Part shown: in pieces, positions 1 through 11,661 of the stretch
Numbering within the stretch: the first letter of the stretch is position 1
Layout of the letters: each line of letters opens with the position of its first letter
Assembly (NCBI GenBank): GCA_951804985.1
Contig: OX638133.1
Coordinates: 12,854,501-12,918,500 of the forward strand
Length of the DNA: 64,000 nucleotides
Reading direction: 5' to 3'
Origin: Dryomyza anilis
Lineage: Eukaryota; Arthropoda; Insecta; Diptera; Dryomyzidae
Position numbers and translations under genes: made by a program
Notes under the pieces: generated by a model
Told to the model about the DNA's origin: nothing
What the model saw: only the letters and a program-made list of their open reading frames with translations
Databases searched by the model: none

Positions 1-251
1 ACCTTTAAATATTGTGTAGTTTTTCGGTGAAATTAGTTGCATAATGTTTTTAAATGAGTTTTGTTAGCTCTGTTTTGCATATTTTTTTTTATAATTAACG
101 CTAAAATAATTTCTCACTATTTTTCAAAATTTTGTAAAATATTTATTATTTTTTATCACAGACTTGCAAAATTTATAAATTACTCATATTATTTTTATAA
201 TCTGTATTCTCTAAAATACAACATTCCATTATACATTAAATGTTAACTATA

Positions 252-422
252 TGCACAGAAAAAGTGTACATCATATTGATGAATTTCGTTCTTCAAACCA
301 TGATTTATTGTACTGAAGAACCATATTAATGAATAACGACATTAATGTTATGAATTCGATCATAAACTGTATGCGAAGAATACGTTTTATTATATTAATG
401 AAGTAAAATACAAAATATATTA
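252..422 (+). mobile_element. F1 element, left-end fragment
   Basis: It begins GCACAGAAAAAGTGTACATC and continues with the CATATTGATGAATT/CTTCAAACCATGATT motifs shared with the longer copies at 17357, 21694 and 25366. Homology fades after the CAAAATATATTAG sequence near 420, so this is a truncated left end. Confidence 0.6.
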
Positions 423-1525
423 GCGCGGATCAACATTTTTTCCTATAGTTCTAATAGGACTTAAGAGTTACATAGTGCTGATAGAGTTTCCCACAAAAAA
501 CTTGAGTCGGATAAAATCATATTCTGTGCTCGCGCATTGCAGATGAAGTTAAAAACACTTTTTATTTATTTACGATCTAAATAAAATTATCGAAACAGGG
601 TAAAAAAAATTGATGCCCTGTAAAATTTCATCAATTTTGAAGCAAATTTTATGCGCGCGGAACGCATCGTCTTTGAAGTTTAAAAAATACAAAAAAATCG
701 ACATTTTCACTGGCGTCTCATATCGGCTCTAATCGATTATTTTACATGTAATATTTTTCATAAATTATTATTTTGAAAAAAAAAATTTTTTTCGGAAAAT
801 ATTTTTTTTTCTAAAAATATTTATTTTTCCAATTTTTTTTTCCATAACATTTTTTTATCGGATTTTTTCGTTTTTTTTTTTTTTTCGAAAAATATTTTTT
901 TTTTGAAAATATTTTTTTTCCAAACATTTTTTCAAGAATTTTATTTTAATAAAATTTTGTCCAACATTTTTTAAATTTTTTTTTTATGACTTTTATTCGA
1001 ATAATTTCTAAAAACAATTTTTATTTTTGAAAAATTAGTAAAAAAATGTCCATCAGATTTTTTTAATCAAAAGAATTCTGTAGTTTTCACTTGACATGTT
1101 TTGTTTGATTTATTGATTTATTGAATTTTCGAATATTGTATGAAAAATAAATTTATTTTATGGCATTTATCACTTTCACATAAAGTACCTAATAGCTTTA
1201 AAAATTATATGAAATAAATATGATCGACTATTTTTAATTTTATTTGGTATTATTTTCGAGCCGATAGATTATTTTCAACACTAAATAATACGCATAGGAA
1301 TAGGAATACTGTTTTGAAAATATGCTTGATATGTAACAGTCGCTATATCGAAAACGACTCTCTAGAAAAAGAGTTTTCTCTCAGTTTTACAATTCGCCGG
1401 TCATTTATATTTTTATAAGTATTATTATAAATAAAGAAATGATGGTAGGACAATAATAAGGAACTGATCTTGGTATTATTACAGTTTTAAGGGTTTTCCA
1501 TTTTAGATTGTCGATTGAAAATTGA
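423..1525. other. AT-rich non-coding stretch
   Basis: There is no gene. Bases 770-1060 are T/A homopolymer runs with TTCGAAA spacers, the same style of sequence found in the cores of F1 elements. This may be a decayed continuation of the fragment that starts at 252. Confidence 0.5.
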
Positions 1526-1846
1526 TTATGACAATGAAATAAAATAGTTCTGATCCGAACCATTGACTGTTTCGATAAATTTAACCCTATAATTTCCCGA
1601 TTTATTGTACATAGGAAACATTTTTACAGGGGATATATAAAATATGTTATCTGCTCGATTGCAATAGTCCTCTTGTAACTTTCTAAAAAGGATATTAAAG
1701 ATATTCACAGTCTGCCATATCTCGGAGACATTCGATGCCTCAATAAAAAAGTTCGATTTTGCAGTTATAACGCGTCTAGTTTTCAAAGTTCTCGTACATT
1801 GAAAGGATGTTGAAGGACAAGATGTGATATTTAAACATTTTTCTCA
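1526..1846 (-). CDS. Protein-like open frame, possible terminal exon or gene remnant
   Basis: On the minus strand the frame is open for 105 codons between a TGA at 1844-1846 and a TAA at 1526-1528. It has no ATG near the start, as expected for an exon or remnant. The composition is unlike the polyLys/Phe shadows elsewhere: it is mixed, with segments such as FFIEASNVSEIWQTVNIFNI, LFRKLQEDYCNRADNIFYI and a C-terminal NYRVKFIETVNGSDQNYFIS. I do not recognise the family. A family-M MITE begins 6 bp upstream (1853), so if this was an exon its upstream side has been cut off or displaced. It could also be a transposon-derived gene fragment. Confidence 0.25.
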
Positions 1847-1852
1847 TCTATT

Positions 1853-2280
1853 CCCTAGTAGAAATTTTGGTAGGGCCATGTCCATGAAGTGCTTATGTCA
1901 TTATTTGAGATGATCGGTATATGACGCGGCCCATAATGTTCTTGTAACGCAGTGTCCTGATCATGTATTGACCTCAGGCCATGATCATGTACTGATCGGG
2001 CAATTCCCCATTTTAATATTTACCCGACAATTGCCTTGTCTGAGCCCGAGCATAATAGGGTTTCTCTCATTAATCTCGATCATTGACTGATGCTAATTTC
2101 ATTATCAGGAACAAATGATGTAGCTATGATCGGGAACATTGACTGTTTAGATAATGTAAACTCTGCTATGGTAAGCATGATAAGGGCATGCAAAGGCAAT
2201 GATCATATTTTCTCTAATAGGGATTACCCAACGAAAACCCGATCATTCCCGATGGCGCATCGGGCAAATTTCTACTAGGG
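1853..2280 (+). mobile_element. Family-M MITE, copy 1
   Basis: The 428-bp element is bounded by CCCTAGTAGAAATTT and its inverted copy AAATTTCTACTAGGG, flanked by TT on both sides. It has no transposase gene. The interior is rich in TGATCATG/GATCGGG motifs. This copy carries more substitutions than the other four. The short frame at 2090-2278 is part of the element, not a gene. Confidence 0.85.
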
Positions 2281-4276
2281 TTGCGCAATATTTTTTAAAG
2301 CAAACTTGAATTTTGATTTTTTTTTCTTCTGATTACGAAAAATTTCTCGTACCAAGAAAACTCCGAAAGAACGCATCAATATCTACCAACAATGTAGGTC
2401 CTACCTGATGTTCAATATTGTTACGAGATCTGGTCCGTCATTGTGTGATTTCTCCAGCTACTCACATTGATATCGTAAAGATTTCGACACGAATGGCATG
2501 TATCTGATACTGCAGTATTTATAGTATTATAATAATATAGTTTGTAAACAATACAAGAACTAATATTCACAGAGAAAAATATGATTAGTGCAAAAATATT
2601 TTGAATATTTATGATTTTATGAACAGATGTATAAAAGTTGCTTGTAATCATATGATGTATACTATACTCAGAATAAAAAACCTTTAAATTAATAGTTTTT
2701 TTACTATTAAAATTATTCAATAGGATATATTTAATATTTGAATCTGTAAATACCAATAAATACTATGAAATTATTTTTGAATTAAAGTAAAAATAGTTAT
2801 GTTTTGTAAAATATTAAATGAATAACTCTCGTATTGACAAATTTAAATAATGGTATTTTATTCTGTGTATACGCCGAAATGTATGATTTTTCGCTGTGCG
2901 TAAAACATAGTTTTAATGAGTGTCATTTGAATTTTTGATATATTTCATATAAATACTCAAAATTTTATTAAAATATGTCATTCAATTCATATTTCTTAAT
3001 ATCACCGAATATATAAAATTAAAAATTAATTACATTCATTGCATATCTTTGTCTATAAAAATTTGCCATAATTCGATATCTAAATAAATTAAAATATTTA
3101 TTGCATAATATATTTTTTGGCAACAAATTTGCACAATTTCAATATGCACAAACAAACAAGATGCCAACAAACAATTTAAATTATAGAATATTTTTGCAAA
3201 TTTATTAAATAAGTGACAAACACATGTTAGCAAAATGTTTGCCAACACAACAAAATGTCGCTGTTAACTGTGCTCTCATATTTTTGACAGTATGAGAACA
3301 CAATCATTACAAAAAAAAAATGAAAAACTAAACTGTAAATTGTACAAAATGCAGCATTTTCTTAACAAAAAAAAAAAAAAAAAAACTTACAAAAATAAAA
3401 ATAAATCTAAACAGACAAAATCTTTAAACGAGGTCACTTGCCAGCGAGGCCATTAATGCTCGGCGATGACTAGAAATTTTAATCGAAATAAAATTAAACA
3501 TTTGAAAATTTCGACTTGTACTTTTGATGCAAAATCTATTGCTAATGATGTTGCGGCATGCGATCTCGGGTACGGTACGCTACGGCAACCGATCTGCATC
3601 ATAGGATAACGGCAACGAACGTTGCGGGTGCCGCTGACGTTATAGCGCTGTCTGAATAATGTATGTCTCAAGAATTGGGGAAAATAAAGTAATTGGGAAA
3701 ATTAATAGATCAGCATAGAAATTTAATGATCATGCTGTTCAGGCATTAGTAGCATCAATAGCGAGCATTCTGGGTATTAATTTGTCTTGAGTACACAAAA
3801 TAAAAAAAAAAATAAAATAGTGCAGTCGAACGCATCAAAAGAAAAAAAAAATACTGATACGGTTGCAGTCAAATTGTTGCTAGCAGTTGTCGGATGCATG
3901 TTGCTGCCGAGAATTTAGAGCAACATTTGAGCAAAGCTAGATATGATATTCCATATATCTCCTTTAAATTGGTCCATAGTACAATTATTGAATTAATAAA
4001 TTCGAAAAATAAACAGAAATCATTGTATTTTGTAGTATTTAATGATTTATACCCGTTAAAATAATATTTTGTCGTATTGACTAACTTTAATATTTAAAAA
4101 AACTATTAATTATATGGTATTTTTTCAGAGTGTTATATTTGTTAATACAAATACCATTCGAATTTTTGATTTGTTTGAAATATAATTTATTTATATCTTG
4201 TATAATATAAATAATATATTGTATAATATAAATAATATATTGTATAATATAAATCATTCAATAGTTTTCTTTTCTT
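2281..4276. other. AT-rich non-coding stretch with a low-AT island and small repeats
   Basis: A segment near 2810-2875 (CGTATTGAC...TTAAATAATGGTATTTT) recurs near 4070-4130. Bases 3430-3670 are less AT-rich (GGTACGGTACGCTACGGCAA and similar) and could be a conserved non-coding or regulatory patch. At 4197-4255 a ~22-bp unit (TTGTATAATATAAATAATAT) is repeated about three times. No exon was recognised. Confidence 0.5.
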
Positions 4277-4558
4277 TCACCAATTGAGCTGTGCGTGTTA
4301 TTTTTGTACTAAAATTGGTGGGGCCTACAGTTTATTCCGAATCCGAATGGCGGGTGAGAGCTTTTCATAGGCAATGGTTTATTCTTGTAGGTTTGCCATT
4401 TACTGCCGAGAGGTAGCGTTGCATAGAAAAATGTTTTCTATGAAAAAGATGTCCATGGCAGTTGCTGGGGATCGAACCGCGGACCTTTCGGCTCATAGTC
4501 GAACCCACCAGCGACTTTTCGCTCGTAGTCCAACGCACTAACCAGGCGAGCTACCGAC
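4277..4558 (-). mobile_element. tRNA-derived SINE (family S1), minus strand
   Basis: It matches the SINEs at 49157 and 52628: a tRNA-like head with A box (TAGCTCGCCTGGTT) and B box (GGTTCGATCCCC) near 4470-4558, then a body with CTACCTCTCGGCAGTAAATG and CCGCCATTCGGATTCGG. Its head contains an extra ~25-bp tandem duplication of the anticodon region (about 4484-4535), absent from the other copies. Confidence 0.8.
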
Positions 4559-5808
4559 ACTACTTTAAAACTATAAAATAAAACAAATTTGGCCTAATTA
4601 TGTAAATTTGTATGGGGCTTAAGATATATAAATCAAAATAACTCTCTTAATAGTTGATAAAACAAAGAAAATATTAGTCATACCAAAAAAAAAAATACTA
4701 TAAATCATGAAGCAATAAAAATCACAACATTTTTTTGACAATATCTTTAATCCCCATGTCTTTAATTCCCATCGCTGTTTACAATAAATGTCTTCTGATA
4801 TATGCAACTTCATTGTCTACCCAAACATTTGCTTTTCAAACATATGTTTTATGCAAATAAGATAAAACATAAAGAAATAAAATACCAACATTATAATAAA
4901 AAAAAAAAATAAAGCAAATATATTAAAGAAATAAAACAAATATCTGCTGTTGCTGTCAATATTCAACTGTACCGAATTTTTATCTTGACAGCTAAAGAAT
5001 GCGCGAATATTTTTTTTACTTTTTATTATTTGCAGTGTTTTATAACTGTCAAGAAGTATATATATTACATACATAACTTAAAAAAACAGCTGAGATTTGA
5101 CTTGGCTCTTATATGATTTGGATATTTCTTTTCTTTGGCATGATCGTTACAAAAAATCTTCAAGAAAAGAAACCAAACTCAAGATGCTGTTGATCGTTAA
5201 TATATGGCGAAAAAGGCAGGGTTTTAGTTTCTTTACAAAAATAAAACTTTTACAAATGTATAAAGCTATAGAATATTAAAAAATATTTCAATTTAAAGAT
5301 TTTTCCATAACGTTTATATAAATCTAATAGGGTAAATTGAAATTGAAATATAAACAAGAAAAATATTTATTATCTAACAATTCTAACCAAAAAAAAAAAA
5401 TGTATATATCACGCACTCAGTAATTATTTACTTGATCTATTAAAAAAAAATAAGAAACATTACGTGAAACAAGCGTCATGAAAAATTGATTTTTCTAGTA
5501 TTGGTATTGCCAAAAGACGTCATTGCATATATGAACTTCTCAATGAAATAATAAGATAGATACCTATTTTTTAACAAGCAAAAAAAAAAAATGAAAAATA
5601 AATACCATTTATTTTTAGACCTTACATTTGTATAGTTCTTAAAATAAAAACACCCACATAATGGAAATAATGTCTGTTGAAATCAACCACGTCCGGCGAA
5701 TCTGAAATTTACTTACGCGATAATTCAATTTAGAAATTAAATGTGAAATATCTATAGAATGTTATGCAAAAACTTGATATTATATAAATTATAAATCATC
5801 AAGCACCA
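4559..5808. other. AT-rich non-coding stretch
   Basis: No repeat family or coding signal was recognised. Short A-runs interrupt the sequence. The open frames at 4619-5279 are low-complexity and unsupported. Confidence 0.5.
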
Positions 5809-6028
5809 ACTACCAACTCTTTTTTTTTTTTTTTTTTGGATTATCTACTAAGATCCACAGCACTCAGACAGACTATATCCATTGTACTGTGAAATCTATT
5901 CCCTACAATTTTGTGGTTAATATCACCACGAGCGCCCATGCCCAAGCCGGGATTCGAACCCGAGACCTTCAGAATGCAAGTCCAGCGTGCTACCTCTGGA
6001 CTGCTGAGGCCGGCTTGACTACCAACTC
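5809..6028 (-). mobile_element. Second tRNA-derived SINE (family S2) with target duplication
   Basis: The element (5820-6017, minus strand) has a perfect B box GGTTCGAATCCC near 5950-5961, an A-box-like region near 5985-6005 and a poly-A tail seen as T18 at 5820-5837. It is flanked by an identical 11-bp duplication ACTACCAACTC at 5809-5819 and 6018-6028. This is the signature of LINE-machinery-mediated insertion and suggests a fairly young event. The body differs from S1. Confidence 0.88.
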
Positions 6029-6219
6029 ACCAACTGCATTTAAAAAAAAATATCAATAATCTGTATAGCTTATATTTTATAAATCTTATTCGATGAATCC
6101 AATATTTGTAGCAAACAAATATAAATGTATTGATCTGTTATAGAGGTTTTTAACTTTTAAACTATAACAACTGATTTTTATACTTCATCTATAAAATTTT
6201 GAAATATATTTAATTTTAT

Positions 6220-6660
6220 TTTTTCATAGTATAAATTTGAACAATTTTTTTAAATATTTAAATTTTCATTCATTTTTTTAATCAAAATTTTTCAAAACAA
6301 TTTTCGTAATTCACATTTTTAGTAAAAATTGATATTTTTATTAAACATTTGTATATTTTTTTAGTAACAATTTGTATTTTTTAATAAAATTTTAATTTTT
6401 TGTACAAATTTGAATTATTAGGTTAAATATTATTTTTAAGGTAAATTTTTATTTTTATGAAAAATTTTAGTTTTTAGTAAAATTTTAATTTGTGGGATAC
6501 ACCTTAATTTTTAGAAAAAATTTCAAATTTTAGTTAGGTAGACATTTTTCCGATGAATTTTAATTTTTGGTAAAATTTTTATTTTTATGAAAAATTTTAG
6601 TAAAATATATTTATTTTTAGTAAAACTATTTATTTTTAGTAAAAAATTGAATTTTTTAGT
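6220..6660. repeat. Degenerate AT minisatellite
   Basis: Irregular repeats of a TTTTTAGTAAAATTTTAAT-like unit, about 20-30 bp each, lie immediately before an F1 element. The style resembles the 60-62 kb array but with lower regularity. Confidence 0.6.
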
Positions 6661-7190
6661 TAAAAAGAAGAATACGTTTCATCATATTAATAAACCAAAA
6701 TATAAAATACAACATATATGTTCTTCATATTGAAGAACGCTGATCATTAAACCAAATTTCTATCGAAATATTTATTTTTCGTTCAGTTTTTGCCGTACTT
6801 CTCAGTTCTCAAGTAGTTCTTGTGTGTTAATGTTTGCTCGACATGCATAAATTAGTAAAATGTTTTATAATATATTTATTATAATTACAACTTTTTATTA
6901 ATAAAAAGTTATATTTATAAAAAATATATTTCTGAAAAAATAATGTTTTTTCTAATATTTTATTTTCGAAAAAAAAATTTTTTTTTTTCGAACTAATTTT
7001 TTTTTCAAAAATGTTTTTTTTCAAACAAATTTTTTTTCGAACAAAATTTTTTTTCGATAAATTTGGTTTTTTCGAAAATTTTTACAACACTTTTTTTCGA
7101 ATTATTTTATAAAAAAAAAATGTTTAAATATTATGAACAAATTCATAAATATGACAATTCAAATTCATTGTATTGAATATTTTGTTCATA

Positions 7191-7935
7191 TCTACTATAT
7201 ATTTGCGAATGTAAGTATGTATGTCTGTATGTTCCGAATAGGCGTCAAAACGGCTGAACCGAATTGAATCAAATTTTGACACAACATGTATGTTGGGTCT
7301 GGGCAGAGTATAGGCTATATCTCGGTGAGATTGGTGGACTGGGCGTGGCACCTCCCATATAACCCAAAAATTAAAAACACATTATGTCAGCAATTAGCAT
7401 AGCAAATTTAATGAAATTCTGGTCAGCGTTATATATAACCATTCTAAACGGTCTCGCGGAATGTGGGCGGTATTATACCACTGGGCGTGGCACCCCCCAT
7501 AGAAGGTACATTTTCCAGATGGTGTATTTCAACAGATATTATAGTGATCTTTGTAGTGATCTTATGATATTTCACACCTGGGTATACCAACCATCCCAAA
7601 TTCTTTAAACTCACCACACCGAAATTCACCAAACTAAAACTCACCACTCTAAAATTCACCACACTCAAACTCACCACTCTAAAATTCACCACAACAAAAC
7701 TCACCACTCTAAAATTCACCACAACAAAACTTACCACACCAAAATTCACCACACTAAAACTCACAACACTAAACTCACCACACTAAAATTCACTACACTA
7801 AAACTCACCACACTAAAATTCACCACTCTAAAATTCACATAAATTCATAATAAATATGTTCTTTATATTAATAAAATCACTCCATATCCTTGCATTCACC
7901 AAATCTTGGCACGAGTCGTGCACGGGTCCAGCTAG
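7191..7935 (+). mobile_element. Non-autonomous Helitron, 745 bp
   Basis: It starts with TC (TCTACTATATATTTGCG) after a host A. It ends with hairpin GCACGAGTCGTGC (7909-7921), a 10-nt spacer and CTAG (7932-7935), followed by host T. These are the Helitron rules (5' TC, 3' hairpin plus CTRR, A|T target, no target duplication). A paralogous empty site exists in the F1 copy near 28071-28098. It encodes no Rep/helicase. The inner part has GGGCGTGGCACC motifs and a 15-bp minisatellite. Confidence 0.88.
7609..7838 (+). repeat. 15-bp minisatellite inside the Helitron
   Basis: About 15 units related to ACTAAAACTCACCAC, alternating with ACTCTAAAATTCACCAC variants. The 15-bp period is a multiple of three, which keeps reading frames open on both strands without implying a protein. 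Confidence 0.88.
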
Positions 7936-8413
7936 TATATAATGAATGCATTCATTAATATGTCATTTAATGAACAGTGGTATCAATACGATGAATCGGG
8001 TAGTTGGTGAAAAAATTCATAATATTTATGAATAAATTCATCATATTGAAGAATTTTTTTTTCTGTGAATTATATGGGTTTCAATTTCCAAAATTTTAAC
8101 ATTTATGGAAAGCAATCAGCTTAATTTTTTAAAAATCCTATTAATATAATAAATCTGTTTGTTCGTTTGTACGTTTGTACGTTTGTACGTTTGTTCCGCT
8201 TCTCCGTCTAAACGGCTGATCCGATTTTCTTGAAATTTTTACCACAGATGCGGTATGGTCTGGAAGGAATGATAGGCTATATATGGGCGGGATTAGACAA
8301 AGAGGCGTGGCACCTCCCATACAACCTAAACTTTCAATACGATATAACTCGGCACTTTCACCAGCTACGAACATGAAACAAAAAACTCAAATACAAAAAA
8401 AAAATTTAAAAAA

Positions 8414-9200
8414 ACGAGTTGGGAAAGTTAGGTCACATGGGTAAGTTCGGTCACATGGGGCGAATTTTTATAGTCGGTACGGGCCCGACTATGGAATACC
8501 CTACACCTTTGGTGGGGATATTAACCCTCAGAATATTATACATATATCAGAAATTTACGTCTTATATCCCCATAAATTAAAAAAATTTTTAAAATAAAAA
8601 AAAAAAAAATTGAAAAATATAATTGGGCGGACCACGCCTATATTTAAAATTTTGAAAGGCTAATATTTCATAGATTTGATTTTAATAATTTACGGATCAA
8701 ATTTCCACTATGAAAACCCGGGAAATAATGAAAAAAAAAAGTGGGCGGATCACGCCCATTTTTGGACCACATATTTTTAGGTGAATTCTAACAATACGTT
8801 TTAAATTTTATAACTATACCTTGAATACTTTTCGAGTTATTAGTTTCGAAAAAGTTATATAAAAGTGACTTGTATGGGAGGTGGGCGTGTCCGTTGACCG
8901 ATTTTGCTCATTTTCAAACTCAGTTCCTACTTTTGGCTAAAATATATTGAGACGAAATTTCATCGCATTCTGATCAGTATTTCTCAAGTTATTCTGTATT
9001 CGGACAGCAAGACAGCAAGACAGCAAGACAGCAAGACGGACAGACAGACAGACAGACAGACGGACATGGCTAAACGCACTCGGGTAGTGATGCTGATCAA
9101 GAATATATATACTTTTCCATACCGGACACGCCTCCTAAGGGGCGTTACAATATATGCACAAAGTTAATATACCCTGTACCTCATAGGTGTAGGGTATAAA
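8414..9200 (+). mobile_element. INE-1/DINE-like element nested in the Helitron array
   Basis: It runs from GAGTTGGGAAAGTTAGGTCA to a terminal GTAGGGTATAAA. It contains a GTCGG...CCGAC hairpin near 8475, GACAGCAAGACAGACA microsatellite (9004-9064) and the block GATCAAGAATATATATACTT typical of fly INE-1-type repeats. Removing about 790 bp restores the ~281-bp monomer spacing of the host array. Other copies are at 47025 and 50129. Confidence 0.72.
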
Positions 9201-10060
9201 AAGCAAAAGCACGAAACAAAACAAAACAAAATCAAAAATACAAAAACAAAAGCAATCACGTTTGTTCCGCTTCTCCGTCTAAACGGCTGATCCGATTTTC
9301 TTGAAATTTTTACCACAGATGCGGTATGGTCTGGAAGGAATGATAGGCTATATATGGGCGGGATTGGACAAAGAGGCGTGGCACCTCCCATACAACCTAA
9401 ACTTTCAATACGATATACCTCGGCACTTTCACCAGCTACGAACATGAAACAAAAAACTCAAATACAAAAAAAAAATTTAAAAAAAAAAGCAAAAGCACGA
9501 AACAAAACAAAACAAAATCAAAAATACAAAAACAAAAGCAATCACGTTTGTTCCGCTTCTCCGTCTAAACGGCTGATCCGATTTTCTTGAAATTTTTACC
9601 ACAGATGCGGTATGGTCTGGAAGGAATGATAGGCTATATATGGGCGGGATTGGACAAAGAGGCGTGGCACCTCCCATACAACCTAAACTTTCAATACGAT
9701 ATAACTCGGCACTTTCACCAGCTACGAACATGAAACAAAAAACTCAAATACACAAAAAAATTTAAAAACAAAAAAACAAAAGCACAAAACAAAACAAAAT
9801 CAAAAATACAAAAGCAAAAGCAATCACGTTTGTTCCGCTTCTCCGTCTAAACGGCTGATCCGATTTTCTTGAAATTTTTACCACAGATGCGGTATGGTCT
9901 GGAAGGAATGATAGGCTATATATGGGCGGGATTGGACAAAGAGGCGTGGCAACTCCCATGCAACCTAAACACGATATAACTCGGCACTTTCACCAGCTAC
10001 GAACATGAAACAAAAAACTCAAATCAAAAAAAAAAAATTAAATACAAAAAAAAAAAATTA
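9201..10060 (+). repeat. Tandem ~283-bp monomers
   Basis: Three near-identical monomers (CAATCACGTTTGTTCCGCTT starts spaced 286 and 282 bp) follow a first monomer at 8165-8400. Each carries CTAAACGGCTGATCCGATTT, GGAATGATAGGCTATATATG and an A-rich junction. The apparent protein frames on the minus strand (MFVAGESAELYRIESLGC and similar) repeat because the DNA repeats. Confidence 0.88.
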
Positions 10061-10188
10061 AAAACAAAAAAGCAAAAGCACAACACAAAACAAAAGCAAA
10101 AATACAAAAACAAAACCAATCACATAAAACCACAATCCAAACTAAATAAAAAACAAAAAAGGAAAGAAAAAGAAAAAGAAAAACAAAG

Positions 10189-11661
10189 TCACCACACTAA
10201 AACTAACCAAACTAAAACTCACCACATTAAAATTCACCCTTAAATTAACCACACTAAAACCCACCACACTATAATTCACCACACTATAATTCACCACACT
10301 AAAACTCACCACACTAAAATTCACCACACTAAAACTCACCACACTAAAACTCACCATACTAAAACTCACCACACAAAAACTCACCACACTAAAACTCACC
10401 ACACTAAAACTCACCACACAAAAACTCACCACACTAAAACTCACCACACTAAAACTCACCACACTTAAACTCACCACACTAAAACTCACCACACTAAAAC
10501 TCACCACACTTAAACTCACCACACAAAAATTCAACTCACTAAAACTCTGCACCCCAAAACTCACCACACTAAAACTCACCACACTAAAACTCACCAAACT
10601 AAAACTCACCACACAAAAACTCACCACACTAAAACTCACCACACTAAAACTCACCACACTAAAACTCACCACACTTAAACTCACCACACTGAAACTCACC
10701 ACACTTAAACTCACCACACAAAAATTCAACACACTAAAATTCTCCACACTAAAACCAACCACACTAAAATTTCACCACACTAAAACTCACCACACTAAAA
10801 TTTCACCACACTAAAACTCACCACACTAAAATTCACCACATTAAAACTCACCACACTAAAATTTCACCACATTAAAACTTACCACACTAAAACTCACCAC
10901 ACTAAAACTCACCGCACTAAAATTCACAACACTAAAACTCACTACACTTAAACTCACCATACCAAAAATCACCACACTAAAACTTACCACACTAAAACTC
11001 ACCACACTAAAACTCACCACACTAAAATTCACCACACAAAAATTCAACACACTAAAATTCACCACACTTAAACTCACCACACTAAAATTTCACCACACTA
11101 AAACTCACCACACTAAAACTCACTACACTAAAATATCACCACATTAAAATTCACCACTTTTAAACTCACAACATTAAAACTCACTAAACTTAAATTTCGA
11201 TACACTAAAACTCACCACACTAAAACTCACCGCACTAAAATCCACCACACTATAATTAACCACACTAAAACTCACCACCCTAAAATTCACTACTCTAAAA
11301 CTCACCACAATAAAATTCATCACTTTAAAATTCATCACACTAAAACTCACCACAATAAAATTCACCACACTAAAACTCGCTACACTAAAATACGCCACAT
11401 TAAAACACGCCACATTAAAATTCACCACACTAAAACCCACCACACTATAATTGACCACACTAAAACTCACCACACTTAAAAACACCACACTTAAACTCAC
11501 CACACTCAAATTCACCACACTAAAACTCACCACACTAAAACTCACCACACTAAAACTCACCACACCAAAACTAACCACAATTAAACTCACCACTCCAAAA
11601 TTCACCACATCTAAACTCACCACACCGAAACTTACTACATTAAAACCCACCACACTAAAAC
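10189..11661 (+). repeat. 15-bp minisatellite, about 98 units
   Basis: The consensus is ACTAAAACTCACCAC with point variants (AATTC, TTAAAC, ACAAAA). The minus-strand translation is (SVVSF)n, an artefact of a period divisible by three and a unit without stops. Strand composition is strongly skewed: the plus strand is almost devoid of G. Confidence 0.95.

Larger units (their letters stand above)
6664..8068 (+). mobile_element. F1 element split by a Helitron
   Basis: The sequence contains the conserved F1 core (ACTTCTCAGTTCTCAAGTAG near 6798, GCTCGACATGCATAAATTAG near 6836), the T/TTCGAA-rich middle, and the right arm ending in TTTTTTTTCTGTG near 8068. The right arm is interrupted exactly at 7191-7935 by a Helitron. 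The left terminus is missing. Confidence 0.75.

Noticed and set aside
2090..2278. Short frame MLISLSGTNDVAMIGNIDCL, also seen at 20676-20936 and 48373-48612
   Set aside because: It lies wholly in family-M MITE sequence; similarity among copies reflects transposition, not protein conservation.
6827..7024. Lys/Phe-rich frames in F1 middles (also 22131, 28313, 41429, 44574)
   Set aside because: Translations of T- or A-runs with TTCGAA spacers; no domain and no consistent frame between copies.
8141..9959. Repeated minus-strand frames starting MFVAGESAELYRIESLGC
   Set aside because: They recur because the ~283-bp DNA monomer recurs. No known domain, and downstream portions are read through A-rich linkers.
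10142..11653. Long minus-strand frames encoding (SVVSF)n, up to 206 codons
   Set aside because: Produced by a 15-bp tandem repeat whose unit has no stop in that frame. The opposite strand is open as well (TTLKL)n, and the array lies inside a Helitron.
7609..11661. CRISPR-like array
   Set aside because: Units are contiguous 15-bp repeats with no unique spacers, in a eukaryotic Helitron.
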